Below, one piece after another: positions 22,327 to 28,495 of a stretch of 28,495 nt of DNA. Source of the stretch: Perkinsus olseni (Eukaryota; Perkinsozoa; Perkinsida); assembly GCA_013115125.1 (NCBI GenBank), contig JABANN010000446.1, forward strand, positions 1 to 28,495, given 5' to 3'. The notes beneath the pieces are model-generated. The model had not been told where the DNA came from. It worked only from the letters and a program-made list of their open reading frames with translations, and did no database searches. The position numbers were made by a program, and so were the translations under genes. Positions within the stretch are counted from its first letter, which is position 1. Every line of letters starts with the position of its first letter.

Positions 22327-23346
22327 ATGAGCAGCAGATCCCCGTCAACCACGTCAGCAGGCCAGTCTAGTCCTCGGCGACCGCCGACTCTACCGCCGAT
22401 CAGATGCCCTTCCCCGGGCAGCTTCGACCAGGCATCCGACGTTTCGCCGTCCTCTGTCCGCGTCGAGAACTTCAACACCTTCTTGCACTTCACCGTTGAG
22501 GATGAGTTCTTCGCTGGATCCCCGAGATTGGCTGCGAGCGTTTATTCTGCTAACGAATCCGACGAGGCTTCGGTGCTCATGAGCCCGCGTTATCGATCCC
22601 AGAGCGAGTGTCTTGAACTGAGCAATCGTATGCGAGTGCGGCTTGGCAGTCTGGGCGGGCGAGAAGAAAGCGTCGCGGTTGACGAAGCGTTCGGTTTTTC
22701 TCATCCCCGAAGCCCCGACGCTGCCGATGACCTGGTTTTGGTTGTCGAGGAGGACCCTCCGCCGAGAGTTGAGGAAGAGGGGGAAGAGGAGTTGGTGATG
22801 GTCGTTGAAGAGGATCCACGTGAAACGCCTGAAGTCGATCGGAGCGGGCGGCGACAACGGTCTAAAATGGAAGATAGAGATCACTACTCAACCCGTCACA
22901 TGCCTGCAGAAAAGAAGACGACAGTGATGCTCCGGAACATCCCCAACAAGTACACTCAGAGGATGCTCCTTGACGTCATCCGGGCGCGAGGTTTCGATAC
23001 TAAATTCAATTTCTTCTACCTCCCGATCGACTTCCGAAACCGCTGCAACATGGGGTACGCATTTGTCAACTTCATCAATCATGACGCGGCGATGGAGTTC
23101 ATGAACGCCTTCGAGGGCTACAAGCTTGAGGGATTTAATTCTCTTAAAGTCTGTCAGACAGGCTTCTCCCGCATCCAAGGTCTCGATGCAAACATTAACC
23201 ACTACCGCAACTCCCCCGTGAACTACGTGTCGATACCGGAGTATCGTCCCTTATGGTTCGTAGAGGGCAAAGAGATGCCCTTCCCCGGTCCCACACAGCA
23301 CACAAGGAAGGCTCCTCATTATGGCGGCCATCGGTCACGGTCCTGA
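22327..23346 (+). CDS. Mei2-like RNA-binding protein
   Basis: A single exon of 339 aa. The C-terminal third is a Mei2-type RRM (about residues 197-290): KTTVMLRNIPNKYT, DVIRARGFDTKFNFFYLPID, NMGYAFVNFIN, then LKVCQTGFSRIQGL and HYRNSPVN. NIPNKYT and the NxGYAFVNF RNP1 are diagnostic of the Mei2 C-terminal RRM, which in fission yeast binds meiRNA to promote meiosis and in plants acts in development. The N-terminal part is disordered, Ser/Pro-rich (SPRRPPTLPPIRCPSPGS), with NFNTFLHFTVEDEFF and two copies of an acidic motif (LVLVVEEDP, LVMVVEEDP). The start at 22327 is chosen because it is the first in-frame ATG and follows an AG at 22323-22324. It lacks introns, unlike nearly every neighbour. 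Its likely role is post-transcriptional control. Confidence 0.9.
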   Translation: MSSRSPSTTSAGQSSPRRPPTLPPIRCPSPGSFDQASDVSPSSVRVENFNTFLHFTVEDEFFAGSPRLAASVYSANESDEASVLMSPRYRSQSECLELSNRMRVRLGSLGGREESVAVDEAFGFSHPRSPDAADDLVLVVEEDPPPRVEEEGEEELVMVVEEDPRETPEVDRSGRRQRSKMEDRDHYSTRHMPAEKKTTVMLRNIPNKYTQRMLLDVIRARGFDTKFNFFYLPIDFRNRCNMGYAFVNFINHDAAMEFMNAFEGYKLEGFNSLKVCQTGFSRIQGLDANINHYRNSPVNYVSIPEYRPLWFVEGKEMPFPGPTQHTRKAPHYGGHRSRS

Positions 23347-24248
23347 AGCGGTTGATACTGAGATTGCTGCCTTAGTTCGGGTGTGTATAATTGTTAATAG
23401 ATAATCGATTGCCTTGTTCATGTCACTCTGTTTATTTCTGGGTCAGAATGCATATCCCGAGGACGATGTCTTCCCTTCCGTGAAAGAAAGATATGCTTGC
23501 AGTTCTGAGTTGATTGATACTCTCAGCGAGTTTTGTTGCACCATTCCTCTGTCATTCGAGATATCGTCCACGAGTTGTAGTTTGTCAATTTCCAAGGGTG
23601 GAAGATTCGATGTTCTGGCTTTCTGTTCAATCAAACCGGTAAGTGCAGCGCATCGAGCACACATAATGAAAATGGTGAGCCGTTGTGAGATTTCGCTTTA
23701 TCAGCGATTTCGCTCGCTACCGAGCGTACCTTCCGACGATTTACGATGTTCAAACGCTCGCAGGAAACAACAACTCTCGACGTATTTTCCATTTTTTTGT
23801 TGAGCGATTTATCATTGCTTTTCCGGCATGGCCGCTACCGTCATGAGGACTAGCTTGGCTGCTATAATGGTAGGGTATGGATTGAAGACCTCTTCAGTTC
23901 GCTTAGACACTAGCCTTCGGCTTCGTTAGTAATCGGTAGTACCTCCTAGGCTTCGTTTCGTGAGCAGTCATTGCTTCATGAATCGCCATCTCTGCTGGTC
24001 ATCAGTTGATGAATTTACTGATTGGATTATGGTTGAAGTGAGTGTTTGAATCACTCTCATCAAAAGACATCCTTTAGACAGTCCAGTCGGAATCGCACAG
24101 AACCAGCCTACTGGTCAGCTGGGAAAGCACGCTCCAGACATTTCCGGCAAGTCGTAACAGAAGCGAGCCTTTTCACCTAGTAGACCGCCTCGCCCTAACC
24201 TCTCACGCGATTTTCGGACCCGCTTTCTCTCCATGCACGATCTCTCAG
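23347..24248. other. Intergenic region, possibly with first exon of ankyrin gene
   Basis: No secure gene. A 129-codon frame at 23414-23803 (+) is not protein-like and I do not call it. A short coding-like start at 23828 (MAATVMRTSLAAIM followed by a possible donor GTAGGG) could be the first exon of the downstream ankyrin gene, but the junction cannot be fixed. Confidence 0.4.
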
Positions 24249-27200
24249 GAGACGGACGCTGAAGACGACCCGGCCGCTGTCACGGAGGAGGTCCTAGATG
24301 TGCATGCTGCGAACAAGATGCTACTGGAAGCCAGCGCTGAAGATGATACAGCCCAGTGTTTGAGTCTTCTGGCCAAACGAGCGGTATTCAGGGATAGCGA
24401 TTCGGAAACCGGAGGTCTTCAGTCTTTTGGCCACTTCTACAGCGGTTCAGTCTGACGCCGAGTCCTGCTTAGGATCCTACTTGCCGTGATGCCAAGATGT
24501 GGACGCCTCTCACCTGGGCGGCATCCAATGGCAACGAGATAGTCACGAGGTGATTACCGCTCAGGATCCTCGATTCCCTGACCGAGTTCAGGTCCCTTTT
24601 ATCTCGGGGTGGGGGCGTCGTCTTCCGCTCCGCTCGAGAGAGTCTCACGGACGTAGGACGTACCATTTCCTCTCGTCGTACAATTGTAAGGCGTGCGCCT
24701 GGGCACTCGGGCGTCCTGCAGTCTGCTGTTCTGTCGCGAGAGGCTGCCTCGTAAACACAAGCTGGTGTACTCGGAGTAGTCTTCGCTCGTTCTGTCAGGC
24801 GCCAGCCAAGTCTATGAAACACACACCATTGCACTGGGCGGCATTCAAAGGTCATCTGAAGGTACGTCGCGTGTACGAGGGACCTTCTTACTCATTTTGC
24901 CTTCGCAGATCGTGTGGCTTCTTCTCAAGGATGGTATGAGCCCACACGATGTGGACCATTTGGGGAACACGGTTCTCCACCAGGTGAACCGAATCTCCGA
25001 TCTCTATAGCCTCTCTGTCCCTCAGTGCAATCGGCACTAGATTATGCTTCTGGACTTCGCTACGTTATCGTTAGTCGCACTTCGGGAGGGTCGGGCGAGA
25101 TCACCTCAGTAAGCATGCGTCAGGCTGCCGCTGGAGGCTCGGCGGAGGTCGTCTCGTGTCTCCTAGCGCAAGGTTGTGACGTAGCGGCCAAGAATGTTCG
25201 CGGTCACGAACCTATCGCCTTGTGCACAGCGGTAGGCTGATGATCTCCCGAGCTGCGGGAACCTTGCCTTCTCAGGAGAGATCTCGGGCTATGCTGAAGA
25301 GGGCGATGAGTGCTCATGTTTGTTACGCAACAGGTTTGCTCGCGCCCTACGCCTCACCGAGTCTGTCCTCGGGGTCTCGGTAACATTTTCTTCCATTTTG
25401 TTTTTCAAGTCGTTGTAGTCCATTGATGTTGATACTGAATCCACCGTAGTGATGTGGAATTGGCCGGTTTGTTTGAAGAAGCCGCAAGGGCCGTTTTGCA
25501 GGAACGCAATTCTCCGCGAAAAAGAGGCGATTCCTGTGCGAATGGACTCGTAACTTCTTCTGCGACTCCGAGGTTGTTCGGGGCTACGCATACAACAATC
25601 ACTCGGACAAAGTGAGTTTCTTTAGCAGCAGCTCAGAAGAATCTCTACGCTTCCAAGCTATCGAGGCGCGTTGCAGATCGGCGGCTATTGCGGGCCAACC
25701 GCTCCATGAGACGGCCCGTTAAGCGAGTCGTCCCCATCATAGGTCCCCGAGAGGCCGTTTACCTATTGCGAGGAAGTTGCTGACAATGCCAACGCTTGCG
25801 ATAATCGTCTGAACGAACTGACGCAACGGCACAGCGCGAATTTGGAGGAGCTGGAAAAGCTACAGGAAGAAGTGACTGCACCAGTTCCCTCCCATACAGA
25901 GACCTTTCTTCAGCTCGAGGAAGCCAGGACTGAGTCGACCCAGTGGCCGTGCGACGTTAAAGTCCTTCACGAAGCGGGGATCTTCGGAACTAAAATCGCT
26001 AGCAGTATAGCCCTTCGCGTGAGTGATTAATCTACCCTTAAGAGCGCTCAATTCACTTGGACGGCAGAAAGCGGAGCTAAAGGGCACTTATGAAGAAACC
26101 CCAGAGCAATCGTCGCTAGTCACGATTGTGGATGAGCTGGCTTCGGCTCTGGATGCGGGAGCGCAGACAGGAGTGGCTCCTGGGGATATCAAACGAGCCC
26201 GGTAGAGCGAATTGGGGGCTACGTCCGTCGAAGAGTGCTGAAATATTCGCGACGAGTTGGAGTAGGTGAGGTGGCCGCCTGCAGCGTGAAACTGAATCAC
26301 CTCCCGTCTCTCATTAGCTTCAATCCTGCATTCTCGCGAGCTGAGGGCTTCGGCCGTCCGGATCGTCTGTTTTTGGCCTTAGCGCCGACTCTTTCCTCAG
26401 TTTAGTCCGTACTCGAGCCCTGTGTGATCTGGCTCTCCTCCGGGCCATCGAAGACACCACCAAGTGGGTTGACCAAGCCGTTCGTCTCAAGTTTCGCGTT
26501 GCAGGGGCAGGTCCGCTCGTCTGGATGCATTGCACAAGACAATCGGTGCGTCCGAACTGGTGGGACCCTGGCCAGCTAAAGGGCACGAATTCATCGCTGT
26601 AGACAGGAATCGGCTAATCCTCGTTTGATCGCGAGAGGCCAACGCCTTCGGAAGAAGCTTGAAGTCAAAGACCGCATGTCGTGAGTCGGGGGTGATCCGG
26701 GCGACTCAGTCGGTGCCACTGGCCTAGCCGACAGTACAGTCCAGCCGCCTTCCAGAGAGGTTATGAGAATGCATACATTATTGATAACGTGCGGGTAGGC
26801 CGGCTCGGGCTGAGCCCCTGTATCCCGGGGCATGCCGGCCTCGCATGGACAGATCTAGCTAAGTGGAACTCATCTGAACATGTGCAGGCGCCACCTGGCA
26901 TCGGTCCAACCAATGCTGGGGATCACGTCCCTTCGTGGCCTTGAAGAGGAGCTCATGAACTCTCTGCCGCAGTGGGCGAAAGACAGCGACAAGTGGTTCC
27001 ACGCTGTTCGAGTTCTCCCTTCGAACGCCCTATCAGGTTCCTCTCTATGGTGGACGAATTTGCTGCCACAGCGGACGAGGCAGCCAGCCTCGTAGCGCCG
27101 GAAGGAGGTCGGTCGTCAGTCACGTGGGCTGCCCAGCGTATATTCATCATTACCTGTTGACGATCCTTAGTAGGGAGGATAGAATCCACCACCGTAAATC

Positions 27201-27670
27201 ATAGAGTATCTGTCAAAAAATTTCCTGCTGGAGGCGAAAACCCTCAACGGACCCCGCAGAATTTTTCTTTGTCGCTCAGACTCCGTAGGAACGGACGAGG
27301 CTCTCTTCGATGCCGAAACTCTAGCAGAGTGGAAAACTGCATCGGATGTGAGTCAGGAAGCGCGTTCTCGTCTCCACAGCTTCATGTCGCACGATTTCGC
27401 TAGCACCTGACACTGCATGGTCTTTGTCAACGGACTCATGACGGAAACGGAGCTTTTGACCCCATGCTGTGTGATCTCTGCCTTGACTATTGCCGTAAAG
27501 AACTCAATTATTCGATGCGAAGGTTTCGCTTCATTTCTGGCTTGATCTCTCGCCCGGGTTACGTAGTATTTTCTCAGAACCTTCATCGTCTTTTCTCGGA
27601 GAAGAAACAGCTTGAGGAAGAAACGGCTGCTGCTGCCGCGAAGAAAAAGAAAGGCAAAAAGAAGAAATGA
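24249..27670 (+). CDS. Ankyrin-repeat protein with long helical C-terminal region
   Basis: Start not determined; the first recognisable exon is 24249-24383 (ETDAEDDPAAVTEE...ANKMLLEASAED). Further exons: 24473-24549 (WTPLTWAASNGNEIV), an uncertain one in 24585-24700, 24799-24861 (HTPLHWAAFKGHLK), 24909-24983 (IVWLLLKDGMSPHDVDHLGN), 25124-25231 (AAAGGSAEVVSCLLAQGCDV), 25276-25378 and 25449 onward (LAGLFEEAARAVLQ). The first part thus has about three ankyrin repeats, protein-binding helical hairpins. Later exons are coiled-coil-like: ~25752-26018 (ACDNRLNELTQRHSANLEEL), 26068-26204 (IVDELASALDAGAQTG), ~26408-26505 (LLRAIEDTTKWVDQAVRLKF), ~26605-26680, ~26900-27160, ~27214-27348 (FLLEAKTLNGPRRIFL) and a final part ending FSEKKQLEEETAAAAA, then a Lys/Gly-rich tail. 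Probably a cytoplasmic or cytoskeletal scaffold; specific function unknown. Exact splicing between 25450 and 27600 is partly unresolved. Confidence 0.7.
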
Positions 27671-28107
27671 GCATGTTGATGATGTGCCGCGTGCGAGTCA
27701 CACTGGTTGAGTTTGGGGATGATGTGAGTCAACGAGTGGGGATGAAGCGCTCCCACTGGCCCCGGCTTGCTCAGATCAAACGAAAGTGGGCTGAACGAGT
27801 TGATCCGAGGCGAAACCTGTGTGATCTGCTGCCCATCAGCCGGTCTCCGGCAGCAGGCTCAGTAGGGCTCCATTATGTAGTGGATAGCACTGCTGAGAGA
27901 GAGCCATCACAGGACTGTCCTAGTTGATCCCTGCACCACACAGGCCTCGGTGGGCGCGCTTCTACCCCGGAAAAAAGATCGGCGTAGAGGGCCACGATGA
28001 TATTGAGATAATCTTCAACTCGTTTCGCCTCACTATACCCTCCGAGGTCATCACCGATGCCGGTGACGGTTTCGAACCCTCGAGGAGGGAAGATCCTCCG
28101 CGTCATT
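27667..28107 (+). other. Protein-like open stretches, gene status unclear
   Basis: After the ankyrin gene stop, the + strand has open, charged stretches (IKRKWAERVDPRRNLCDLLP near 27776-27835; ARFYPGKKIGVEGHDD near 27957-28005) with plausible donors (GTGAGT at 27724) and acceptors. The opposite strand of the same interval (28319-27873) is also open for 148 codons. I cannot tell which, if either, is coding. An ATG at 27667 overlaps the preceding stop codon, probably by chance. Confidence 0.25.
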
Positions 28108-28154
28108 AGTATCCACTTCCAGCTGCTCGTCGTGAAGGTTTCATTCCTACCCAC

Positions 28155-28223
28155 AGTTCTCGTGCGGAATCCCGGGAAATAGTTCTCAATGAGAACTATT
28201 TCCCGGGATTCCGCATGAGAACT
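28155..28223. repeat. Near-perfect 69-bp palindrome
   Basis: Arms 28155-28188 and 28190-28223 are 34 bp each, reverse-complementary with a single mismatch and a one-base centre. The octamer AGTTCTCA or its complement recurs at both arm ends and the centre. A second smaller hairpin, GCATGAGAA-C-TTCTCATGC (28213-28231), overlaps the right arm, so two structures compete. It could be a fold-back mobile element remnant, a cruciform-forming site or an RNA hairpin. Confidence 0.85.
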
Positions 28224-28495
28224 TCTCATGCAGATATCGCATGACCCGCGTATAGCCTTCTCCCTGTGCTCCACAGCACGAGGTTTGATATATTTTTTAT
28301 ATTTGGTTCCCGCGTGCATGGTAGAGCCTCTCAGAGTTCAGCCACCACCCCGTGGTCACTGGCGGCCTCTCAGCCTGCAATTCCACGCTTCTGGAGCTAG
28401 GTTCCAGATTACTCTAGGCTGCGTGTTGAGCAATGAGTGCTTGATGTGACCCTTATAGTTAACGCAAGCCATCGTACATAGTCATAGGTCTCAGT

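Noticed and set aside
23414-23803. 129-codon open frame after the Mei2-like gene
   Set aside because: Amino-acid composition is random-looking, there is no splice partner, and the position fits a 3' UTR.
25590-25650. A 14-20 nt intron in the ankyrin gene
   Set aside because: Such a tiny intron would keep a frame open, but modelled introns elsewhere are almost all 39 nt or longer; the junction is better left unresolved.
28055-28090. Possible tRNA, from a TTCGAACCC-like motif
   Set aside because: No cloverleaf could be drawn: acceptor and anticodon stems do not pair.

Overview
The window is nuclear DNA of a protist. Coding sequence is cut by many short GT-AG introns (mostly 39-110 nt). Genes are tightly packed on both strands, and several start codons lie 2-14 nt downstream of an AG that looks like a splice acceptor. 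That pattern, plus a Mei2-like RRM protein, a mitochondrial-type ISCU and canonical ARF GTPases, fits an alveolate of the perkinsid/dinoflagellate group, where spliced-leader trans-splicing is usual. The group assignment is inference. No spliced-leader gene, tRNA, rRNA, CRISPR array or intact transposon was recognised.

Layout. 166-4256 (-): a 16-exon gene for a ~993-residue secretory-pathway protein of unknown family. 4443-5145 (-): ISCU, the Fe-S cluster scaffold, in 5 exons. 5328-5578 (+): a possible small two-exon gene. 5823-6514 and 6899-7583 (+): a tandem pair of ARF1-type GTPases. 8187-12011 (-): a 17-exon gene for a ~622-residue charged, probably nuclear protein. 12061 to ~14574 (-): an unidentified multi-exon gene whose 5' end I could not find. 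14772-16218 (-): an 8-exon unidentified gene (~278 aa). 16624-18425 and 18757-20675 (-): tandem paralogous multi-pass membrane proteins with identical exon layout. 20977-21630 (-): a 167-aa protein with an acidic tail, head to head with 22327-23346 (+), a Mei2-like RNA-binding protein. 24249-27670 (+): an ankyrin-repeat/helical protein. The right end (27671-28495) holds no secure gene but has a near-perfect 69-bp palindrome.

How the genes relate. The window is mostly unrelated housekeeping genes (Fe-S assembly, vesicle traffic, RNA binding) mixed with lineage-specific genes. Two tandem duplications (ARF and the membrane proteins) and one displaced exon fragment show that local copying is active here. 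The ARF pair shows a 325-bp perfectly identical block, including an intron, next to diverged blocks, which suggests gene conversion.

Exon models were built by eye. I required splice phase to match at every junction and the whole reading frame to stay open. They are hypotheses until checked against transcripts. No old virus copies or virus-like elements were recognised.
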